Assembly: GCA_905221605.1 (NCBI GenBank)
Contig: CAJNDS010000143.1
Span: 1-64,000 of the forward strand
Source: Symbiodinium natans
Taxonomy: Eukaryota > Sar > Dinophyceae > Suessiales > Symbiodiniaceae
DNA: 64,000 nucleotides
Reading direction: 5' to 3'
Position 1 is the stretch's first letter; every line of letters begins with the position of its first letter. Of the stretch, positions 12,691 through 21,666 are shown piece after piece. Under the pieces are notes generated by a model that was given only the letters and a program-made list of their open reading frames with translations, had not been told where the DNA came from and did not search any database. The position numbers and the translations under genes were made by a program.

Positions 12691-13607
12691 GGTCAGCAAC
12701 TCACCGGTGCATAAGCAGAGCCAAGCTGGGGTTCCCAAATTTGCCTTTTTCTTTGGTGATGCGGAACTTTGGATGTCAGGGGATTCCCAGCTTAGACCCT
12801 GTCGATGGATAGCAGGATAGCAGCTGCCACTGCCAGCGTCTACCACGGAGGCGAGAGCAGCATACGAACTTTGCGTGCGAGACTAGGAGCACACGCCGAC
12901 ATCATATAAACGTATCTTTTTGCACATGCTTTACAGGTTTGGGGCATCCCTCCTCTGTTGGCACATCTCCTGTGCCGCTACACCTGTGGTGTTCCTCCCA
13001 CCAGCTAGTACTTCTGATGGTTATCGGTGTGTTTGGTTGTTCAGGTAGTGGCTGTTGCTCTAAGACTGTTGAAGTCATGTTAACCATATAAAGCTTACAA
13101 AACTGAAGCTTCAGCTGGACTGCGCAGGAATTAGACAGACATCGAGTCTGCAATGGATTGGAAACGAATCTTGGCGCATCAGCTTGACTCTTGGTAATTA
13201 CAGCTGCACGTTCACTTCTTGCCAAGCAGATTCGTCCATGCCGCAGTCTAAGAGTGCCCGCGATGTGAGACGACCGTTTCCGCCGAATTCACAGCATTGA
13301 CTAGGCCTGGCAGGGGCGCAATGCAGACAGTCGCACATGCCTCCAAGGCACGTTCCTTGAGCCTTACTGGGCCTACACATCGAATGTTACATGCGATTAC
13401 AATTTTTTTCCTTCGGTCAAATATGTGGATCACGGAAGGCACTGCTGAATCAGAACTTCAAGAAAACTAGCTCTTGACAGCTGACTCGTGTGCTCAAAAG
13501 AAGAGCTAGCAGCTAGCTTGCCTCAAGCTGGATTCGCACGGTCTATCTTCGCCTGCAATCCCAGCACCACGCAGGACTGACGACAAATTTTGAGTGCCTC
13601 AGCTATA
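12691..13607. other. Downstream flank of SmD1, no feature
   Basis: This interval lies 3' of the SmD1 stop codon on the minus strand. I see no clear polyadenylation signal (dinoflagellates usually lack AATAAA) and no convincing exon. Confidence 0.4.
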
Positions 13608-15279
13608 CTAGCTTGTTTGCCTGTCGCGGTCGCGGTCGCGATCACGGTCCCGATCACGATCACGGTCTCGATCTCGCTCACCGCCACGATCTCGCTCAGT
13701 CCTGAGCGAATAAACATGCAAAATCCTGGTAGGTTTTCTGCAGATGTCCGACATCAAATACAAGATCCGAATGCTTTGGTTTCAAGATGCCTCAAGTTAG
13801 GCTGAGGTTGCAACGCCTTGGCAGCAGCACCACCTGCACAGCAAGCAAAACTCGTTTGGCATAGACACTCGCAAAAACTGGTTGCTTGTTCATTGGGCAA
13901 TGCAACCAGAGGCTTATACTGCCTGCTAGGTGTCTTCCCATAGCGCTTTACATGTAATAGGTACATGTTCTCAAGACATAATGTTGCGCAGTTCTGTGCT
14001 TCATGGTGTTGGGCTGTAGCCGTAGCCATGTGCACACTGCCTACTTTTGCTCCTGAGACCATATCTGTCCACACACCAATAAACGGTATCAACAACAGGG
14101 AACAAGAAGACAAGCAATGCAATGCTGAACAACCACAAAATTTCATTCGAGGAGAATGCGAGAGAACTTCTGGAGGCACCTCCTTTCTTCTTGGTGCCTG
14201 CAGGATACCTGTCAGATAACAGAGAAATGCCATTGCTCAGTCGAAGCCTGCTGTGATGTGATGTCACTTCTTTTCTCAAAACCATCGAGCTCGCCGTATG
14301 CTTCTATTGGATGGAGCTAATCTGCAGAGCAACATCTGTCCGGGGCACTTGGGCGGGTTCTGCTTCGGAGCATCATCAATAAGCAGGAAGTTCAAGTCCT
14401 GAGACAAGCATCGACCCAATTTCGTGAACCTGGCAGTCAACCCAGAAAGCGGTAGACTTTGTAGGCCAGCAGTTGAGCTTGCAACAGCATGATCTGGAAG
14501 GATCACATACCGGATGTTGGCCCCACCTGTTCAGCAAGGACACTCAGGGAAATCCATTACTCGCTCTACTGACAGCGTTGATTTCGTAATTCCGTTCATT
14601 GCAGCGTTGCAATCCTCTTGCAGCCACGTCACTGTGCATTAAATGCCGCTACTGGCTATTTAATTGAGCTTCATCTGCCCTTGTGCTCTCAGGAGCCCGC
14701 GGATTGAAAGGAACGCCATATTGACCGGGTTTTTGTGCCGAACCTCAAGGATGGCAAGATAGCCCAAGGGTTCAATCTGGACCTCTGTGGTCACGTGGCC
14801 ACATGCAGTCTGCAGTCTCCATGTCGTATGCCACCCAGGTGAATGCAGCCGAGATGCGGTCACTTTGACCTGCTTGAGGTGAGTGTTCATGGACGTGTCC
14901 ACAGCCGTGATGGTGCCCTGCAGAAAAGCGCAATGCCACTGGCTGCTGTAGCCTTGTAAAGGCAGCTTCTGTTTTCCTCTCCCGAGAAAACCTGCGACAA
15001 GACCCGGTGACTGTGTTAACCGCATTTCATCTCTCAGGGCGCCTGCCGCGCTTTCCCAGCGCACTACGGAGGACTATCTGGGGGATGCAAGAGGCAAGGC
15101 GCCTGCACCTGGGTGCCGTTCTTCAGCTCCATGGTTACGGTCTCATTGACCATCTTCCCCAAAAACCTTCGAAACAAGCAACCCTAAGACATGTAATGGC
15201 GTGCTTCATGGTACCAGACTCACTTGACACGAATCGAACACACCTCTCTGCTCTGAAGGTGCTGCCTATTGAGCTTCAT
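13608..15279 (-). CDS. SNRPD1: Small nuclear ribonucleoprotein SmD1, seven exons
   Basis: Core Sm-ring subunit of spliceosomal snRNPs; it binds the snRNA Sm site with its partners SmD2, B, D3, E, F and G. Exons on the minus strand: 15279-15266, 15166-15103, 14917-14858, 14743-14698, 14526-14489, 14398-14337, 13701-13608. They join in frame to about 125 residues, close to the usual 119 or so. Sm1 motif hallmarks are ETVTMELKNGTQV, GTITAVDTSMNTHLKQVKVT; the Sm2 hallmark is LSIRG followed by NIRYVILPD. Start ATGAAGCTCAAT at 15279 gives MKLNRFLGK, matching the family start. All six introns lack a GT donor (GC, GC, GC, GG or shifted GC, GC, GA) and all acceptors are AG|G. The C-terminal exon encodes Arg-Asp/Arg-Glu dipeptides where animals and plants have Arg-Gly. 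The family call is very secure. The last exon is less certain, because it is joined across a 635-nt intron with a GA donor. Confidence 0.9.
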
Positions 15280-15305
15280 GGTTGGTGACAGCCCGCCGGC
15301 AATCA

Positions 15306-15320
15306 CCTGACAAGGAAAAA
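15306..15320 (-). promoter_or_regulatory. Putative spliced-leader trans-splice acceptor of SmD1
   Basis: On the minus strand a pyrimidine tract TTTTTCCTTGTCAG ends 27 nt before the SmD1 ATG, leaving a short 5' UTR beginning GTGATTGCC. Dinoflagellate mRNAs receive a 22-nt spliced leader at such AG sites. That this AG is used is inference. Confidence 0.4.
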
Positions 15321-15544
15321 TCCAGGAACTGGCACGTGGACGTGTACGTAATATGTAGTCTGGCACTACCTGGGAGTAAGTCAGACATCGCCAAACTGTG
15401 CTTGCAACGAACTGCTTTCAGGGAAATGGTCCTTGCCAACACTTTCCAACTCCCCGTGCCTCTCCAAGCAGTGCTCGGAGAACCCGCCCCCTAATGTGCC
15501 CGGAGCCAAGGGCTGCGTAGCACAGGCGACCATCCCACATCCAT

Positions 15545-15603
15545 TTATACAGATACATATATATATATATATATGTACATGCAAACATATACATATATAC
15601 ACC
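15545..15603. repeat. (AT)n-rich microsatellite
   Basis: ATACATATATATATATAT-type sequence with ACATAC variants, upstream of SmD1. Tyr/Ile-rich frames over it are not genes. Confidence 0.9.
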
Positions 15604-15617
15604 ATTTACGTTGGGTA

Positions 15618-15955
15618 AGAATGGACCAGGGGACGTACATATCAAGTTTGGCCCGTTCTTATTCTGCTCTGCGCCTAAAGCCCCCAAGTTCGAAGTGCAC
15701 ATGTCAAGTTTGGGCTGCTTTGTTCTGCCCTGTCCCCCGATCAATTGTGCATGTCTTGCTTGGCCTGCTTTGTTTTTGCTCGGTCCCTAAAATCGCCAAT
15801 TCCAGGTGTGGGTCAAGTTTGGCCCACCTTGCTGTTTCGCCCCAGAAGCCCCGAAGCTCAAAGTGGGCGTGTCAACGAGGCGCGATTGGTTCTGCTCTGC
15901 CCCGGAGGAGCTTTGGGGCTGTGTGCCGGAATGTACACGTCAAGTTGAGCCTGAA
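15618..15955. repeat. Degenerate tandem repeat, about 60-70-bp units
   Basis: About five diverged units share the order GT(A/G)CA-TGTCAAGTTTGGCC, then TTCTGCTCTGCCCC, then a GAAGCCCC/AAAGC block and GTTCGAAGTG-like ends. Cores lie near 15635, 15705, 15760, 15815 and 15880, and a final partial at 15935. Divergence between units is high, so the array is old. Confidence 0.6.
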
Positions 15956-15959
15956 TGGG

Positions 15960-16070
15960 GAGAACCAAAGGATCAGAAGATCAGGGGACCACAGGACCAT
16001 TAGGGACCCCACGACCAAGAAGCCAGAGGGCCAGCAGACCAGAGGATCAACAGACCACGGGGGGGGAGGG
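15960..16070. repeat. Degenerate GACCAGAGGATCA-type repeat and G-run
   Basis: Short irregular repeats of ACCA(C/G)AGGA(C/T)CA(G/A) are followed by a run of G with a single A interruption (about 16059-16074). There is no coding signal. Confidence 0.55.
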
Positions 16071-16204
16071 GGGGGTGCACGTGCAGGATGTGCGGGGTGG
16101 TGCGTGGTGGCTTGGGTTTGGGGGGTCCATTGCGGGCACTGCGGGCGCGTTCTGGTCACCGTTCCCGCAGTGCGCATGTGTCTGCCATGTCTGCTAGTGT
16201 AAAA

Positions 16205-16715
16205 TAAGCAAACTCTGGATTGTTGTTCCCATTTGTCTCCCCATGGTCCATTTGTCTCCCATTGTAAAGTGAGCAGACTCTTGATGACGTGACACCTGTC
16301 TCTCTTCCATTTGTCAACAGCTGGAAGGCAACTTTTTAGATTGGTTCCGTGAGACATCCAAACGTGCCTCACAGAAACCCTTTCTTTAAGAAATTAAGAA
16401 TCCCCAGCTAAAGCTGTTTGGGGAACAAAGGGAGGCACATGGGAGGCAAATGGGAGACAAATGGGAGACAACAGTCCTAGGCCGGGGGTCACATGGTGTC
16501 GCAACGTCCGGGGTTTGCTCACTTTACAAGGGGAGACAAATGGGAGACACCAATCCCAGACGGGTGTCACAACATCTGCGTCGAGACAACGGGAAGACAA
16601 CTGGGAGTCGAATTTTCACATGAGTGCCGTGAGAAATCAAGCAAGTTAAGAACCCCCATGCTTGGGTTCCTACTTGTCTCGACGCTGGATGCTGTGACGC
16701 CTGTCTGGGACTGTT
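16205..16715. repeat. Inverted repeat of GGGAGACAAATGGGAGACA modules
   Basis: The left half (16215-16320) reads CATTTGTCTCCC and ATTGTAAAGTGAGCAGAC. The right half (16430-16560) reads the reverse: GTTTGCTCACTTTACAAG then GGGAGACAAATGGGAGACA. A second diverged copy of the right module runs to about 16715. The arrangement could form a long imperfect hairpin. Confidence 0.65.
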
Positions 16716-16719
16716 AACT

Positions 16720-16932
16720 TCAACTTGCATGCTGGAATTTGACGAAGGCGAGAGTCGGTGATCTACCACATGCTCTTCGCAATAAATCTGCATGCACTTC
16801 TGCAAGCATTTGTGCTTGCAGAATCTTGCAGAGCTCCCCATTCTTCTGGAACTCAGCAACTTTAAGACATTCTGGAAGCGACTGGCCGGAACATCCTCGT
16901 GCGGTCGACATCTTCAACATGAAGGTATACAC
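16720..16932 (-). CDS. Candidate exon, unknown helical protein
   Basis: The minus frame reads LKVAEFQKNGELCKILQAQM followed by another amphipathic helix-like segment. A second minus frame over the same bases is also open, so frame choice is unsure. AG and GC/GT sites exist around it but no join can be verified. Confidence 0.25.
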   Translation of the reverse strand: MYTFMLKMSTARGCSGQSLPECLKVAEFQKNGELCKILQAQMLAEVHADLLRRACGRSPTLAFVKFQHAS

Positions 16933-18025
16933 AATGAGCGCTTGGGCGCAAGCAAATAGCAGCTGGCAGCAACAAAAGCCCGCTCAGCACAGGATACTGT
17001 CATTCTGGGCTTGAACCCATGTGCTCTTTTTGAGGCAACATGCTCTGCAGGAGTTCATCGTCGCAGGACCTGCGTGAGCATGCATGGTTGATGAAAGTTA
17101 TTCATGGACCTTTTGGGTGTGAATCACCTCAACTGGGAGTCCTAGACCTCAATCGCAAAGTACTGGGCCGCTAGCTGGAGCAAGGACCCCAGAGGTACAC
17201 CCGGCCTTGTGCGCAGACGCCATGAAACTACCACAAAACTAGATGTTGGACAAGCTGTTCATGGAATCTCTTAACTTAAGTCTTTGTCAGCAGCCAATGA
17301 ACTTGGTGCGTCGGATAGGAAGCAGAACATACTGACATAGTAGTGTGTAAGTCATGCAAGTCATCTGAAGGAAGTGCCACCCCCCGATTCGACCAAGAGT
17401 TCGCGATCCAGGCTTGCGACCCGTAAGTGAGAAGGGAGAAAGTACTGTGTCTGCACGGGATTATCTCAGTTTTATCATGTGATCTCCGACAGCGACTGAA
17501 ACGAATGTAGTGGCTTTGCTCATGAGTTTCTGCTTGCAAGAACACCATCGTCCGCTCCTGTTACTTACTTCTGGCTCTTCCCTGTGATCCGGCTTCAAAA
17601 ACCACGTTATATACCTAATGTCACTGCAACAGTTGAAAAGTTCAAGGCCAAGATGATTTTGGATGGGAGGAAAGGGTGAGGAACGATATACGATATCCTG
17701 TGCGGTGTCTGCGCATGTGAAGCCATTGGTATCAAGACCCAGAAACTAGCCCTTGTCGAGCGACGCGTGCTTATCGAAAATGGTACGTGTTGTGCTTCTT
17801 CGGTTCCACATGGACTTGGTGCCCGGCTCAATCGTGCAGTCTGACGCCGCCAACCGGGCAATCCTCGGGTTGCACGGCCACGCATTGACATGCATACTTT
17901 GCAAACGGGTGGTAGCTTGAACGTTCCAGTTCCACACTAATCATAAATTCGTTGGTGAAAGCATTGCAATTCGGACCGTGAGGTCTTTAACATCTGGCCA
18001 CTTGCCACCATGTAGCTCCACCATG
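16933..18025. other. No secure gene
   Basis: Between 17600 and 17940 two minus frames stay open for 60-94 codons, with mixed composition and no motif. The rest of the interval shows only short frames. Confidence 0.35.
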
Positions 18026-18367
18026 TCACGAGCTTTGTCGGCAGTTCTTCGGATCTCCTGGTTTTTGTGCAGAGCAGGCGCGGGCAGGAGGCCACAAAAG
18101 GGCAAAAGCTACCTGCTCCAGCTCCAACGAAACCTGAACAAGGTCAAACACATAGGCATTCATGGACACCGTTGGAGCCCAAGTCCGAACCGAGCTCCGC
18201 ACCGTCTTCCCATCCAAAAGTGCCGGCTTGGGTGGCAGCTCTGCCAGCCCAAGCACCTGGGCAGCCGGGGGAGGAGCTGGAGCAGCTGGAGGAGCTGGAG
18301 GAGCTGGAGGAGCCGGAGGAGCGGATGCGCCACCTGGAGCCTTCGGGGGCGCGAATACTTCATGCAA
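18026..18367 (-). CDS. Candidate exon with proline/alanine-rich segment
   Basis: The minus frame begins MHEVFAPPKAPGGASAPP and continues through five Pro-Pro-Ala blocks. It then reads a non-repetitive stretch including PPKPALLDGKTVRSSVRTWA and a hydrophobic Val/Leu/Phe-rich helix up to about 18050. The Pro-rich part resembles linker or SH3/WW-ligand sequence. The following part looks like a folded domain, but I cannot name it. The ATG may not be the true start. Confidence 0.35.
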   Translation of the reverse strand: MHEVFAPPKAPGGASAPPAPPAPPAPPAAPAPPPAAQVLGLAELPPKPALLDGKTVRSSVRTWAPTVSMNAYVFDLVQVSLELEQVAFALLWPPARACSAQKPGDPKNCRQSS

Positions 18368-19730
18368 TCATGCCTGTCGACGATCCAACAACTACGCCCA
18401 CCCCCCTAACGCGTCCGAACACTTTGCACCCCTCAACCGGATGCCGAAGCACTAAACCCTTACGTACCCACCACCACGCAACAGGGGGGGTTGGAGAATC
18501 TTTAGGCAAGACATTTTGTTATTTATCCTGGCGGGGAACTAAAGTGATCAATTTGTTTCTTTATGCTTTCTATTCGTGGCAATTCTCGAAGAAATGTTTG
18601 AGGGCGAGAACACGAGACAAATGCAGCACCATGCAACACCACCGAGCACAGCTTGGATGCTCTCAATATCCACCCCCGTCACGCGCATGGTGGGTGTGCG
18701 GTTTCGACGCCTTCGTTATGTCTGCACATGGCGGGGGAGCCTTGAAAACATCGTTTGTCACAGAGCTTCGTTCCACTGCGCTCCCAACAACAAATCGAAT
18801 ACATCGGTTGTTACAGAATTTCAAACCCGTGCGTTCCGCCGGCGTGGCAGTGTTTGGGTGTGCTCCCGTCTCAGATCCCTGGCGCGGTTTCTTTTTTGAA
18901 TGCTCGGCGCTGCCTGGCAAACTACTTGGCACCCTTTCGCTTTTGGCGTTTGCTTTGGATGCATTGTGCTCTTTTTGATAGTTCGGGCTCCCAACGTTTT
19001 GGTACAATGCTTAGTTTTGGAGGTCGAGCAAACGCCTTGCGGAAGGTATCAGCGATGCTAAGCGGAGGTGCCCTGCTTGCTAGTTGAAAACTACCGAATT
19101 CCCGTCAAGCTTGATCGTCAAAGTCATTCTTGCAATTTTCATGTGGGCTTCAGTCCAACAGAAAATGCGTCCAGTAACACTGTGTCGCACAGGACAGGAC
19201 GTAAGACGTACTGGGTAAGCTGTGAAGCGGTCTTATTTCTCGGACCAAATGTTGTCTGATGTATATACCCCGCTCTGATGATGACGACGACGACGATGAT
19301 CACGCTGCTCACGACGAACTTAAAACGCTTCTGGGCGATCCACTGTCTAGTTAAGTCTTTTCAGTGGTTCAGGCAGGAACTCGGCACCCAGCTCGAGCCG
19401 CTAAAGCCCTGGAACTGCAAGCAACATGTCTCAGAGATGGCTTGCTCTCGCATTCTGGGAAGCCACGCACTTGGCAAGAGAGTGCACCAATACGCCAATA
19501 CTTTAGAAGCTTAAACCAGCCAGGCAAGGAGCAACTAGTCAACCTGCAATGCTCTGCCAACACTCCACCGCAGCTCGCGGTGCCTCGGCAACATCTGGGA
19601 CCGGGGCATCTGGTGCCTGAGGCTCGCACGGGCTTGAAAAAAAGCTTGAAATGCAAAGAGATGCAGAGGACACCGGACATTGGGCCTTGTCGGCAGCCTG
19701 CGCAGCTTGCCTCCCAGGCACCCCGTCCGT
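18368..19730. other. No secure gene
   Basis: Several plus and minus frames of 80-130 codons overlap between 18570 and 19760. A plus frame at 19364-19730 has acceptable composition but no motif. Nothing is assigned. Confidence 0.3.
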
Positions 19731-19815
19731 GTCTGTGTGTGTGTGTGTGTGAGTGTAAGTAAGTAAGTAAGTAAATGTCTGTCTGTGCCCATTCTGAAGT
19801 GCCCATTCTGAAGTC
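19731..19815. repeat. (GT)n-(AAGT)n microsatellite and 14-bp duplication
   Basis: A (TG)n run passes into (AAGT)5 and TGTC repeats. Immediately after, GTGCCCATTCTGAA occurs twice in tandem. Confidence 0.85.
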
Positions 19816-20396
19816 AACCAGACAGTGGCTCACACAAAAGACCGATACAATTGCTGTGCCTCTGTGTCAAGGCAGCTTGAATCTGCTCCACCACCAACCT
19901 GACCAAAGCTGAACTATCAACACCAAGACGCTAGGCTGACTGAGCCTGATCGCTGCCTAGCCGTGGTGAGAGCGTCCACATCCACTGTAGCTGCTACCTG
20001 CACCAGGAGCCAAGAAGCCCTGCACAAAACGAAAGCTCCGGAAGTCAGGTTCGGCCTCAAATGCCCTAACGGCGGAGGTCTCCGCTCGTTGGACAGCTGT
20101 GACCACCCTACCGAGCTGGGCGGTAGCAAGTTTGGGCTGCTCTCACATCGGCTTTGCAAGTCCCGCCCGCGTTCTCCTTTCCGCCAAGCCGCATGTCTGC
20201 ACGTGACAGAAGGTTCTTTGTGGCTTCTACCTTGAATCATTTGCGTGCTGCCATTGATCATAGGCCATCAAAGATCTTTTGAAACCAATCAGAAATGAGA
20301 CAAATTCCCCGTCATGTTGCACTGACTCACTGATCCCCCCGCACCAGACCACATCCCACCGTGCTTTGGTAAGCATATTGCATAACTTCGCCCTAC

Positions 20397-21618
20397 GGCA
20401 CAGAACTGCGCACATGCTATGGCTTCCAGCAGCACCTTCTGGGCGATCGCCTCCTCGAATCCCACATGCACCACACCTTCTGGCACATCCTTCGCTTGCA
20501 GGCACGCACCACCGGATTCACACAGTACTTTGAGCATGCACCGGGAAACTACACGAACCTGTAAGCATTCTCTGAGAACAGTTGCTGTTGCTGCTGCAGG
20601 TTCTGCTTCTGCCTAAGCATCGTCCTTCGCAAAGTCTTGCATCACCCGGGCTGCGTTTCTACGCAGCACAGGGGCTTTGCAGGGTTGAGGTTCTGAGCTG
20701 TATGGCTATGATCTTGGGTTTTGATTAAAGGTTTGTCTATGCCAACCGTATCAGAATCATCAATTAGCTCTATTTATTCAAGCCTTCAAGTGCAGTCTGC
20801 TCGGCACTGATACTTCAGTGGGTCAATAGGTTGTTGTAGCTGCTGCCAACAAGAATTGAACAGACGATTCAACTCAAGAAGATTGCATCTGTAACGCCGC
20901 TGTTGCTTGATTTCCCCACCGAGCAGGTGCGACAACCGTTGCGCATGCCATGATATGCCACGATCAAGCGCTTCAGGTGCAGCGACTCTCAGGTGTGGAA
21001 CAAGCATTTTGAGTGTGCTGACAAATCATGTCGCTAGCATCTTCAGATGTGAAGGTTGGCCATGACGGCGCCCACTTGTCTGCAGCTTCTGCGAATTCCA
21101 AGAAGCATGGGCGTGTATCTTCGACACGTAGTTTCTGCACTCAGCTTAGCTACGTTTTCGCTTTTGCTCCCCGCCGCCCTGTCACGCTCAAGATCGCCGG
21201 CTTTGCGCTGCAGGTTGAGCCGCATGTCCTGCAGAGCCGCTCGGGCTTCAAACGCTCATAGCTCGACTGAAATTTGGCTTGGGGTCTCTGCATAAGGCAC
21301 GAACTGATCTACAGAGCAGAGTGTTTCGTAAACACTTCCTCACGAGTGAGTCGTAGCCGATAGTGGAAGCGCTTGCTTCTTGGCCATTGAAACCTCCGCC
21401 GTTGTCAGGACGTCATGCACAAGGGTTAGCCATGCTGGACAAACGTGATGGACTGCTTTTGCATCGATTACAGAGTTGTTGAACATGGCAAAATGCAAGC
21501 CTTTCACTCTAAAACTCCCCCCACAAACGGCCATGCCGCCCGCGTGCACCCTCAAAAAATCCGAGCTAGTTTCTTTAAAGGAGGGACTACGTGTACACAC
21601 GTATATGCATAAATACAA
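20397..21618 (-). CDS. Multi-exon gene, coiled-coil containing, unknown
   Basis: At least four exon-like frames follow one another on the minus strand. 21618-21343 contains GGMAVCGGSFRVKGLHFAMF and is mixed alpha/beta in composition. 21250-21100 is a coiled coil (ALQDMRLNLQRKAGDLERDR). 21007-20800 reads VPHLRVAAPEALDRGISWHA and then a helix. 20612-20397 is 72 codons bounded exactly by TTAG|G and GCC|GT and reads MLKVLCESGGACLQAKDVPE and then an Ala/Leu-rich helix. The last exon is the best defined. No enzyme motif is visible, so function is not assigned. Intervening joins are not resolved, and more than one gene could be involved. Confidence 0.45.
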
Positions 21619-21625
21619 TGTTTAG

Positions 21626-21628
<3 letters not shown>

Positions 21629-21662
<34 letters not shown>
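21629..21662. repeat. (GA)n microsatellite
   Basis: Seventeen uninterrupted GA dinucleotides end with AGGAGATG. Confidence 0.97.

Positions 21663-21666
<4 letters not shown>

Noticed and set aside
14015-14030. Partial match to the dinoflagellate spliced-leader sequence (CCGTAGCCAT)
   Set aside because: Only about ten bases match, and the site is on the plus strand inside an SmD1 intron. Too short to call a leader relic.
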